A DNA stretch of 64,000 bases from Nocardiopsis flavescens (GTDB lineage: Bacteria; Actinomycetota; Actinomycetes; Streptosporangiales; Streptosporangiaceae). The stretch is taken from positions 59,520 to 123,519 of the forward strand of contig NZ_FQZK01000017.1 in NCBI RefSeq assembly GCF_900141985.1, in the 5' to 3' direction. Numbering within the stretch: the stretch's first letter is position 1; each line of letters opens with the position of its first letter. Under the pieces are notes generated by a model. The model had not been told where the DNA came from. It did not search any database and saw only the letters and a list, made by a program, of their open reading frames with translations. The position numbers and the translations under genes are program-made. This document shows positions 21,885 to 28,984 of this stretch, piece after piece.

Positions 21885-23681
21885 TCAGCGGTGGTTCCAG
21901 GTGACGGTGGCGGCGGGGCCGGTCCGGTTGGCCCCGGTCTCCCACTCCACGTTGCCGGAGCCGTCGATCTTGACGAGTTTCCACTCGGTGCCGGCGCCGA
22001 TGGTCACCGTCCCGGACCAGGTGGGGTAGGTGGCGGCGTCGGTGGACAGCTTGACGCCCTGGGCCGGGTTCCAGGACCCGAGCGCCGGGGTGGAGCCGAC
22101 CACGTACACCTCCTGTCCCCACTCGGTGTGGACGACCGCGTTGAACCCGTCGCCGGGGGTGCCCGGGTCGGTGCCGCCGCAGTCGTCCTCGCACTCGCCG
22201 TCCACGTGCAGGGCCACGGCCCCGTTCGCGGGGACCTGGACGGTGACGCTGCCGCCGGAGACGGTGGCGGTGCCGCCGCCCGCGGCGTTGTCGTAGGTGC
22301 CGTCGGGCAGGGAGGTGGCGGCGGTGAGCTGCCAGGCGCTCCCGGTGGCGTTGAAGGCGGCGAAGCCGCGCGCGCCGCGGTCGAAGGCCAGGCGTCCGCT
22401 GCCGTCGGTGGCCCGCTGGGTCAGGCCCGCGCTGCCGGTGGAGGCGCGGAAGCCGGCCATGCCCGCGACGGTGGGGTGCCGGTGGGAGCAGACCCAGGCG
22501 CCGGTGGAGCAGTCGGTGTCCTCGGTGATCCAGCCCGCCGGGTTGCCCCCGACGTTCCCGACGCTGGGCGGGCCCTCGGTGACGTTGTCGCCGAAGTCGT
22601 AGCCGGAGGTCACCACCGGGGTGCCGTAGGGGTGGGCGAGCATGAACGCGGTCGCCAGGTGGTAGCGGTCCCCGTCCTTGTAGGTGAGGGTCGGGTGGTA
22701 GCGCTGGGTGTCGTGGTTGTCGATGAAGACGGTGGCCTGGTCGGAGGTCAGCCCGCCGTAGTCCGGCAGCTGCGCCAGCCCGGCGATGTTGCCGTCCTTG
22801 AACTTGCCGGCCACGTCGCGCTGGTAGTCGAAGTTGGTGACCTCGCCGTAGGGGGCGTAGGCGGTGTAGGGGACGGTGGCGTCGCCGTAGACCTCGTGGA
22901 AGACGCGGGGGGTGCCGCCGAAACCGGGGACGGTGTTCAGGTTCCCGAAGATGTCGGCGATGTGGGCCTCGGGGACGTGCTTGGCGGCGTCCACGCGGAA
23001 GCCGCCCACGCCCAGGTCGACGAGGCCGTTGAGGTAGCGCTTGAGGTGGTCGCGCACCTGCGGGTCGGCGGTGTTGAGGTCGGCCAGGCCCACCAGCTGG
23101 CAGTTCTGGACCTCCTCCTTGTCGTTCCAGTTCGCGATCTCCTCGTAGCAGGGCCCGAAGTCGTCGCGGTCGTAGGAGGCGGTGCTGTCCCCGAAGAGGT
23201 CGGGGTGCTCGTACTTGCTCCAGGCGGTGCCCGCGCTGCCGACGCCGGAGCCGTCGCCGGTGGTGTGGTTGACGACGGCGTCGACGTAGATGCGGACCCC
23301 GCTGTCGCGGCAGGTGGCGACCATGGCCGCGAACTCGTCGGCGGTGCCCCGCCGGGTGTTGTCGAGCCGGTAGGAGACGGGCTGGTAGTCCTGCCACCAG
23401 GGGTGGTTGCCGCCCTCGGCGAAGGGGATGACCACGTGTTCCTGGGGCGGGGAGACCTGGACTCCGGAGAATCCGTTGGGTCCGAGGAAGTTCTCGCACT
23501 CGGCGGCGACGGAGTCCCAGTTCCACTGGAAGAGCTGGACGAGGGTCTCGCCGTCGGGGGTGACGGGTGCGGCGGCCTGCACGGGGGCGGGCAGGGGGGC
23601 CGCGGAGGCGGGGAGGGCGGTCAGGGGGAGGAGGAGCAGGGCCGCCGCGGCGGCGGCTTTGAGGGGGGTGCGTCGGTGCAT
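21885..23681 (-). CDS. Secreted alpha-amylase (GH13) with C-terminal CBM20 starch-binding domain
   Basis: 598 residues with a signal peptide ending ALPASAAPLP. The GH13 barrel has DAVVNHT, the nucleophile in GGFRVDAAKHV, the acid/base in FHEVYGD and the third carboxylate in FIDNHDTQR. An all-beta C domain is followed by a linker with EDDCGGTDPGTPGD, then CBM20 (about 505-598) with EVYVVGSTPALGSWNP and WKLVKIDGSGNVEWETG. It hydrolyses extracellular starch. Palindromes with TTGCG/CGCAA arms lie just upstream, typical of LacI-type maltose regulator control. The ATG at 23681 follows AGGAG. Confidence 0.96.
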   Translation of the reverse strand: MHRRTPLKAAAAAALLLLPLTALPASAAPLPAPVQAAAPVTPDGETLVQLFQWNWDSVAAECENFLGPNGFSGVQVSPPQEHVVIPFAEGGNHPWWQDYQPVSYRLDNTRRGTADEFAAMVATCRDSGVRIYVDAVVNHTTGDGSGVGSAGTAWSKYEHPDLFGDSTASYDRDDFGPCYEEIANWNDKEEVQNCQLVGLADLNTADPQVRDHLKRYLNGLVDLGVGGFRVDAAKHVPEAHIADIFGNLNTVPGFGGTPRVFHEVYGDATVPYTAYAPYGEVTNFDYQRDVAGKFKDGNIAGLAQLPDYGGLTSDQATVFIDNHDTQRYHPTLTYKDGDRYHLATAFMLAHPYGTPVVTSGYDFGDNVTEGPPSVGNVGGNPAGWITEDTDCSTGAWVCSHRHPTVAGMAGFRASTGSAGLTQRATDGSGRLAFDRGARGFAAFNATGSAWQLTAATSLPDGTYDNAAGGGTATVSGGSVTVQVPANGAVALHVDGECEDDCGGTDPGTPGDGFNAVVHTEWGQEVYVVGSTPALGSWNPAQGVKLSTDAATYPTWSGTVTIGAGTEWKLVKIDGSGNVEWETGANRTGPAATVTWNHR

Positions 23682-23719
23682 CGGCGCTCCTGGGTCGCTT
23701 GCGGGGGATCGCGCATCCT

Positions 23720-23736
23720 CTTGCGGTTAACGCAAG
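23720..23736. promoter_or_regulatory. Probable MalR/LacI-type operator of the amylase gene
   Basis: CTTGCGGTTAACGCAAG is a 6-bp dyad around five bases, located 39 bp before the amylase ATG. TTGCG half-sites flank it on both sides (23699 and 23740). Actinomycete amylase genes are usually repressed by a LacI-family maltose regulator at such sites; its gene is not in this window. Confidence 0.6.
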
Positions 23737-23882
23737 AATTTGCGTGATGCCGAGCACACTACCGGCCTGTTACGGCTTTGTGAATAGACCCCGATCCGCG
23801 CGTCGAAAAGGAACGCCGTCCCTTCCGCGGTCCGGACCGGCCGCGATCACGCTCCGCCGCGCCGGGTCACCGGGGGCGCGAG

Positions 23883-23896
23883 CGCAAGAAATTGCG
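23883..23896. promoter_or_regulatory. Second TTGCG/CGCAA dyad
   Basis: CGCAAGAAATTGCG, 200 bp upstream of the amylase start, has the same arms as the proximal site with a 4-bp spacer. It could be an auxiliary operator. Confidence 0.45.
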
Positions 23897-23910
23897 GGCG
23901 GATGCGGAAA

Positions 23911-23956
23911 GGACCGGTGCCGGCACGGACCACGGGTTCCGTGCGGGCACCGGTCC
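23911..23956. terminator. 19-bp hairpin downstream of the 113-aa membrane protein gene
   Basis: Positions 23911-23929 pair with 23938-23956 with one mismatch, around an 8-nt loop. It lies about 105 bp after the stop of the minus-strand membrane protein gene. No T-tract; a GC-type actinobacterial terminator is plausible. Confidence 0.5.
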
Positions 23957-24062
23957 GGGACCGGTCGGGGATCGGGGGCGGCCTCCGGGCGGCGGGGAGC
24001 CCCCGCGGCCCGCCGGCCGCTCCGGCGCGGGAGCCGGGGCGGCCGGGGGCGGCACCGCCCCG

Positions 24063-24404
24063 CTACCCCCAGAAGACGGCGACGCCGATGTTGACGACGG
24101 CGAGCACGCCCGCGATGACCGCGAGGTTGCGGGCGGGCTTGCGCAGGTTCAGCACGCCCACCACCACGACGGCCAGGGCGATGAGCAGCTTGACGCCGAT
24201 CTTGATGTGGTTCAGCTCTCCCAGGTCGGCCATCTCGGCGACGCCGACCAGGAGCAGGCCGGTGACGAGCTGGAGCAGGGAGCTGTGCAGCAGGACCTTG
24301 GTCGACTTGGGGTTGTCGGTCATGACCTGCATGAGGAAGCCCGCGATGATGCCCGCGAGGCCGATCATGTGCAGGAAGACGAGCGCGGAGTAGAGGATGT
24401 CCAT
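24063..24404 (-). CDS. Four-span integral membrane protein (113 aa)
   Basis: 113 residues starting MDILYSALVFLHMIGLAGIIAGF. Four hydrophobic segments lie near 4-24, 42-58, 70-86 and 92-110. A small actinobacterial membrane protein of unknown function; no catalytic motif. The ATG at 24404 follows TAGGGG; a longer frame would run into the promoter. The near-perfect palindrome TACTACCGCGTGTAGTA lies 13 bp upstream. Confidence 0.75.
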   Translation of the reverse strand: MDILYSALVFLHMIGLAGIIAGFLMQVMTDNPKSTKVLLHSSLLQLVTGLLLVGVAEMADLGELNHIKIGVKLLIALAVVVVGVLNLRKPARNLAVIAGVLAVVNIGVAVFWG

Positions 24405-24416
24405 GACCCCTAGACT

Positions 24417-24433
24417 ACTACCGCGTGTAGTAC
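24417..24433. promoter_or_regulatory. TACTAC/GTAGTA palindrome upstream of the membrane protein gene
   Basis: TACTACCGCGTGTAGTA is a 6-bp dyad with a 5-bp centre, close to BlaI/CopY-type sites (TACTACAnnTGTAGTA). It lies where the promoter of the 113-aa gene is expected. No blaI-like gene occurs in the window. Confidence 0.45.
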
Positions 24434-24477
24434 TCGAAGGGTTTTCCTGACACCCCGACGTAACGATCGGGTGGATT

Positions 24478-25095
24478 TCACGCCATACGGCGCCGCCACA
24501 CCAGCCATCCCAGCCCCACCAGCAGGGCGGCACCCGCCACCCGGAGCAGCATCGCGCCGTCCACCGCCTCCGAGGCCCGCGACAGCACCGTCGGCGAGGC
24601 CACCACGACCGTGTCGCTGGCACAGGCCGCCGGGTCGGCGTCCCGCTCCAGCAGCAGGCAGGCCGTGCTCATCAGCCGCTCCGCCCCCACCGCGTCCTCG
24701 CGCACGCGGACCCGGACCGTGTAGTCCCGCTCGCTCCCGGCGGCCACGTCCACCGGCCAGTTGACGATGCCGCCCTCCAGCACTCCCCCGCCGCCCACCT
24801 CCAGGATCTCCAGGTCGTCGGGGACGTGCTGGGCCAGCTGGGCGCCGCTCACCCCCTCGTCCGGGTCGCCGTTGGCCACCGTCGCCCGCAGCACCGTCTC
24901 GTGACCGGGCAGCGGGGCCGCCTCCTCCGCCGCCAGGGACAGCGCCACGAAGGCCTCCGGCGGCGTCGGGGCGGGCGCGGCCGGGCCGGCCGACCCCGCC
25001 GCCGGGGCCGCGGCGACCAGGCCCGCGCCCACCGCGGCGGCCAGCCCGGCCGCCCGCCACCGGCCCCGTCGGCCGTCCTCGATCCTGTGCATCAT
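24478..25095 (-). CDS. Secreted, C-terminally anchored protein with a DUF11-like beta domain
   Basis: 205 residues. An Ala-rich signal peptide (about 12-38) is followed by an extracellular beta domain with HETVLRATVANGDPDEGVSGAQL, which has the pattern of DUF11/conserved-repeat domains. A C-terminal membrane helix (about 182-200) ends in WRRRMA, giving a sortase-like or simple anchor layout without LPXTG. The ATGATG start at 25095 follows GGAAGG. Likely a cell-surface protein of unknown role. Confidence 0.7.
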   Translation of the reverse strand: MMHRIEDGRRGRWRAAGLAAAVGAGLVAAAPAAGSAGPAAPAPTPPEAFVALSLAAEEAAPLPGHETVLRATVANGDPDEGVSGAQLAQHVPDDLEILEVGGGGVLEGGIVNWPVDVAAGSERDYTVRVRVREDAVGAERLMSTACLLLERDADPAACASDTVVVASPTVLSRASEAVDGAMLLRVAGAALLVGLGWLVWRRRMA

Positions 25096-25268
25096 CCGCG
25101 CCTTCCGTCCGTGCGGTCACAACACCAACCAAGACAACTATGAGTACGCGCCGGATCGCCGGTTGTGACACGCCGGACGGGGCCACCGGGCCCGCCCGCC
25201 CCGGCCCCGAACACGGATAAGACGTCCCGCTCCGCCTAAGAACCCCTGAGACCCCCCGGTACCGCCGC

Positions 25269-25320
25269 GGAACAGGATTTCTCCCGATGCCCCGCCCCGG
25301 GTCTCAGACCGATCGTGGAG
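25269..25320 (+). promoter_or_regulatory. Conserved leader block of LAL unit 1
   Basis: This 52-bp block begins GGAACAG, contains TTCTCCCGATGC and CTCAG, and ends ATCGTGGAG. It is repeated upstream of the second LAL unit at 28624-28676. In both cases it lies about 40-50 bp before a small gene that precedes a large LuxR regulator. Confidence 0.6.
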
Positions 25321-25361
25321 GAGGCGGGGCACCCGGCCCCGCCCGACCCGAGGAGGACGCC

Positions 25362-25544
25362 GTGTTCCACGAGGCCCTGTTCCAGGTCCCGCGCCCGCCG
25401 CTGACCGAGGAGGACGTCCGCCGCATCGGGCACCGCGCCGAGGCGCTGCGCCGGAGCCGCCGGGAGCGCCGCGCCCGCCTGGGCGCGTGGCTCCGGCCGG
25501 TGCGGCACCGGCGCGAGGACGCGCCCCGCGGCCGTGCCGCCTGA
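25362..25544 (+). CDS. Small basic protein (60 aa) preceding LAL regulator 1
   Basis: 60 residues from a GTG at 25362 with GAGGAGG upstream. The sequence is helical and arginine-rich (LTEEDVRRIGHRAEALRRSRRERRARLGAW). The gene ends 46 bp before the LuxR gene. A counterpart of similar size and composition occupies the same place before LAL regulator 2 (28728-28898), with a shared upstream leader. No family recognised. Confidence 0.6.
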   Translation: MFHEALFQVPRPPLTEEDVRRIGHRAEALRRSRRERRARLGAWLRPVRHRREDAPRGRAA

Positions 25545-25577
25545 GCACGCCGCCGCCACCGCGCCGGACCGGCTGGG

Positions 25578-25583
25578 CATAAT
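25578..25583 (+). promoter_or_regulatory. -10-like hexamer of LAL regulator 1 (leaderless)
   Basis: CATAAT lies seven bases before the ATG at 25591. The identical hexamer and spacing occur at 28972-28977 before LAL regulator 2. Transcription would start at or next to the start codon. Confidence 0.5.
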
Positions 25584-25590
25584 GGCGCCC

Positions 25591-28515
25591 ATGCCCCTAC
25601 TCCCCGGCACCGCCCCGGTGCTCGTCGGCCGTGCCGCACCGCTGGCGGCCCTCACCGCGCACGCCCGCCGCTGCCGCACCGAGGAGTCCGGCGCCCTGCT
25701 GCTCGGCGGGGACGCCGGGATCGGCAAGTCCCGGCTGGTCGCCGAGTTCGCGCGGACACAGGAGAACGTACTGGTCGGCGGCTGCCTGGAGCTGGGCGTG
25801 GACGGCCTGGCCTACGCGCCCTTCACCACCGCCCTGCGCCGCCTCCTGCGCGAGCGCGGACCCGCGCTCTTCACCACCGGGGAGGAGGAGAACGAACTCG
25901 CCCGCCTCCTCCCCGAGCTGGGCCCGGTCCCCGGACGCGGCCACCGCGACCGGAACGTCCTGTTCGGCCTGGTCCTGCACGTGCTGCGCACCGCCGCGGG
26001 CGACAGCGGCCTGACCCTGGTCCTGGAGGACCTGCACTGGGCCGACGGCGCCACCCTGGACCTGCTGGTCTTCCTCATCCGCAACCTCGACCTGCCCGGC
26101 GTGCAGCTCGTCGCCACCTACCGCAGCGACGACCTGCCCCGCGCCCACCCGCTGCGCCGCCTGCTCCCCGAGCTGGAGCGGCTGCCCCCGGTCGTGCGGA
26201 CCGAGCTGGCGCCGCTCACCCGCGCCGAGGTCGAGGAACAGGTGCGGGCCCTCACCGGCCGCACCCCCGACCCCGCCGCGCTCGACGACCTGTACCGCCG
26301 CAGCGACGGCATCCCCCTGTACGTGGAGGCCCTGGCCGCCGCGGACGCCCCGCGGCCCGGCGGCGTGCCCGAGGCCTTCCGCGACCTGCTGCTGGCACCG
26401 GTGGACCGGCTGGAGGACACCCCCCGCTCGGTGCTGCGCCTGGCCGCCGTGGGCGCCGTCTCGGGCACCGTCTCCCACGAGGTGCTGCGCCGCGCCGCCG
26501 ACCTGCCCGACCGGGAGCTGGAGGCCGCCCTGCACGGGCTGGTCGACGCCCGGCTGCTCCACGTCGACGGCGACGGCTACCGGTTCCGGCACGCCCTGCT
26601 GCGCGAGGCCGTCCACGAGGCGCTGCTGCCGGGCACCCGCACCCGCCTGCACCTGCTGCTGGCCGGCATCATCGGCGCCGACCCCGGCGCCGTGCCGCCC
26701 GAGCGCCGCGCCGCCGAACTGGCCCACCACTTCCAGGCCGCCCACGACCTGCCCCGCGCGGTGGCCTCCGCCTGGGACGCCGCCGAGCGCGCCGGGCAGG
26801 CCCTGGCCCACGGGGAGCGGCTGGCGATGCTCCGCCGCGTCCTGGAGCTGTGGGACCGGGTGCCCGGCGCACCCGCGCTCCTGGGAGGCCGCGAGCACCC
26901 CGAGGTGCTGGCCGAGGCCGCCCTGGCCGCGCTCCAGGCCGGACACCCCCGCACCGCCTGGCACCTGTGCGACGAGGCCCTGGCCGAGCTGCCCGCCGAG
27001 GCCGCCGACGACCCCGGCCGCGCGCTGCGGGCCATGGTGCTGCGCTGCCGGGGGCAGGCCCGCACCCACTGCGTCGACGCCGGCGCCGAGGACGACCTCG
27101 CCCAGGCGCTGCGCCTGCACCCGCCGGGCGACCCGGGGTACGCGCGCATGCTGTCGATCGTCGCCCGCGAGACCATGTTCCGCACCGACGGCCGCGGACC
27201 GCTGGACCGGTCCGCGGAGGACCTGTCCCGGGAGGCCATCGCCGCGGCCGAGCGCTCCGGCGACGACAGCGCCCTGGCCGCCGCCCTGGTCACCCTGGGA
27301 TCGGTGCTCATGGGCCGGGGCCTGCTGGACCGGGGACGCCCCCACGTGGAGCGGTCCATCGGGCTGAGCCGCCGCATCGGCGACCCGATGATGGAGGCCC
27401 GCGGCGTCAACAACCTCTCCCACTACCTGCGCGAGCAGGGCGAGCACACCCGGGCGCTGGAACTGCTGGAGGGGTTCCTGTCCGCCCCGGACCGGGCCGG
27501 CTCCGCCTGGGTGTACGGAAGCTTCACCTCCCAGAACCTGGCCGAGACCCACTACGAGCTGGGGCACCTGGACACGGCGCGCGCCGTGTCCGCCCGCGCG
27601 CTCGGCCACAGCCCCACCCCCATGCACCGGGTCTTCCTCCTGGTCCCCGCCACCCGGGCCGCCGTCGCCGCCGGCGACACCGCGGCGGCCCGCTCCGGCG
27701 CGGACCGGGCCGGGCTGCGGGAGGCCGGGATCGCCACCGTCGACCGCGCCTCCGCGCTCAGCCTGGAGCGCCTGGACCAGGCCCAGCAGGCGGTCTCGGC
27801 CTGGCTGGACCTGCTGCTGGCCGAGGGCGAGGCCGCCACCGCGCGCGACTACGCCGCGCACATCCTCCGGCGGCCCGGGTTCACCGGATCGCTCGGGTAC
27901 GGCTGGGTGGTCAACGACCTGGCCGCCGAGGCGGTGCGCCGGGCGGGCGGCGGGAACGGCGACCGGGTGCGGGACCTGGTGGCCGAACGGCTGGCCATGC
28001 CCGTGCGCGGCCCCGTCCAGGAGGCGTTCCGGGCCTCGGCGTCCGCCCGGCTGGCGGAGGGGACCGCCGAACCCGGGGAGGTCCTGGACCGGTGGGCGGC
28101 GGCGGTGGCCGCGTGGGAGGCCACCCCGCTGGTGCTGCACCTGGCCTCGGCCCGGCTGCGCGCCGCCCGCGCGGCCCTGGCCGTGCGCGACCAGGAGCGC
28201 GCCCGGGCCTGGTGGGAGCCGGTGGGGCCGGCCGCCGCCGCGAGCGGCGCGGCGCCCCTGGGGCACGAGGCCGCCGCACTGGGCCGCCGGGCCGGGTTCA
28301 CCGCCCCCGACCGGGGCGCGCCCGCGGGGCTGACCCCGCGCGAGACCGAGGTGCTGCGCCTGCTGGCCGCTGGGGCCACCAACGCGCAGATCGCCGCGGA
28401 GCTGTTCATCTCGCCCAAGACGGCGAGCGTGCACGTCTCCAACATCCTGGCCAAGCTCGGCGTCGCCAACCGGTCCTCGGCGGGCGCCCGGGCCCGCGCA
28501 CTGGGCCTGGACTGA
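25591..28515 (+). CDS. LAL-family LuxR transcriptional regulator 1
   Basis: 974 residues. An N-terminal AAA/NTPase module (about 1-270) has Walker A LLGGDAGIGKSRLV and Walker B-like VLEDLHWADGAT. A long helical TPR-like region (about 350-870) follows. The C-terminal LuxR HTH is GLTPRETEVLRLLAAGATNAQIAAELFIS. LAL proteins are large ATP-binding activators of catabolic or antibiotic gene sets. The start is placed at MPLLPG because LAL regulator 2 starts MPLLVD; an ATG at 25582 is possible. It forms a tandem pair with regulator 2. Confidence 0.9.
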   Translation: MPLLPGTAPVLVGRAAPLAALTAHARRCRTEESGALLLGGDAGIGKSRLVAEFARTQENVLVGGCLELGVDGLAYAPFTTALRRLLRERGPALFTTGEEENELARLLPELGPVPGRGHRDRNVLFGLVLHVLRTAAGDSGLTLVLEDLHWADGATLDLLVFLIRNLDLPGVQLVATYRSDDLPRAHPLRRLLPELERLPPVVRTELAPLTRAEVEEQVRALTGRTPDPAALDDLYRRSDGIPLYVEALAAADAPRPGGVPEAFRDLLLAPVDRLEDTPRSVLRLAAVGAVSGTVSHEVLRRAADLPDRELEAALHGLVDARLLHVDGDGYRFRHALLREAVHEALLPGTRTRLHLLLAGIIGADPGAVPPERRAAELAHHFQAAHDLPRAVASAWDAAERAGQALAHGERLAMLRRVLELWDRVPGAPALLGGREHPEVLAEAALAALQAGHPRTAWHLCDEALAELPAEAADDPGRALRAMVLRCRGQARTHCVDAGAEDDLAQALRLHPPGDPGYARMLSIVARETMFRTDGRGPLDRSAEDLSREAIAAAERSGDDSALAAALVTLGSVLMGRGLLDRGRPHVERSIGLSRRIGDPMMEARGVNNLSHYLREQGEHTRALELLEGFLSAPDRAGSAWVYGSFTSQNLAETHYELGHLDTARAVSARALGHSPTPMHRVFLLVPATRAAVAAGDTAAARSGADRAGLREAGIATVDRASALSLERLDQAQQAVSAWLDLLLAEGEAATARDYAAHILRRPGFTGSLGYGWVVNDLAAEAVRRAGGGNGDRVRDLVAERLAMPVRGPVQEAFRASASARLAEGTAEPGEVLDRWAAAVAAWEATPLVLHLASARLRAARAALAVRDQERARAWWEPVGPAAAASGAAPLGHEAAALGRRAGFTAPDRGAPAGLTPRETEVLRLLAAGATNAQIAAELFISPKTASVHVSNILAKLGVANRSSAGARARALGLD

Positions 28516-28623
28516 GCCCGGTCTCAGACGCGCGCCCGGACGTCTTAGCCCCGGGGCCCCGGGACCGGCCCCGGGACCCCGATGTCTTAGGCCGCCCGCG
28601 CGGCGCCGCCCGCGGCGGCCCCG

Positions 28624-28676
28624 GGAACAGGGAGTTCTCCCGATGCGGCGGCGGGGCCCTCAGCGACATCGTGGAG
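28624..28676 (+). promoter_or_regulatory. Conserved leader block of LAL unit 2
   Basis: Second copy of the block at 25269-25320, with the same GGAACAG, TTCTCCCGATGC, CTCAG and ATCGTGGAG elements in the same order. GTCTTAG boxes occur twice just upstream (about 28540 and 28584). Confidence 0.6.
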
Positions 28677-28727
28677 TCGTCGGTGAGGGCCACCGGCACG
28701 GCACACCGCCCCGAAGGAGCCGCCGCC

Positions 28728-28898
28728 ATGAACTCCGAGATCCTCAACGCCACCGCCCGCGCCATCGCCGAGGAGCGCCTGCGCGCCGCACGGCTGCGCC
28801 GGGAGGCCCTGGCCCAGCGCGCCGAGGCCCGCCGCCGCGCACAGGCCGGGAGCACCCGCCGCGGCGAGGGAGGGAAACGCTTCGGCCGGGCCGCCTGA
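28728..28898 (+). CDS. Small basic coiled protein (56 aa) preceding LAL regulator 2
   Basis: 56 residues from an ATG at 28728 with GAAGGAG eight nt upstream. The content is a charged helix (ARAIAEERLRAARLRREALAQRAEARRRA) and a Gly/Arg tail. It matches the 60-aa protein at 25362 in position, size and arginine-rich character. No known family. It could be a leader peptide or a small partner of the regulator. Confidence 0.6.
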   Translation: MNSEILNATARAIAEERLRAARLRREALAQRAEARRRAQAGSTRRGEGGKRFGRAA

Positions 28899-28971
28899 CC
28901 GGGCGGCCCGGCCGGGCCCCGGGCCCGGCGCCCCGCGAGGAAAATACCCGCCCCCCGCCACCCGAGGTCGG

Positions 28972-28977
28972 CATAAT
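28972..28977 (+). promoter_or_regulatory. -10-like hexamer of LAL regulator 2 (leaderless)
   Basis: CATAAT lies seven bases before the ATG at 28985, exactly as at LAL regulator 1. No clear TTGACA -35 element is seen. Confidence 0.5.
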
Positions 28978-28984
28978 GAGCGGT

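Larger units (their letters stand above)
23682..24062. promoter_or_regulatory. Amylase upstream region
   Basis: 381 bp with no gene. Four TTGCG/CGCAA elements lie within 23699-23745 and another dyad at 23883-23896. A 19-bp hairpin lies at 23911-23956, between the amylase promoter and the 3' end of the neighbouring membrane protein gene. Confidence 0.65.
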
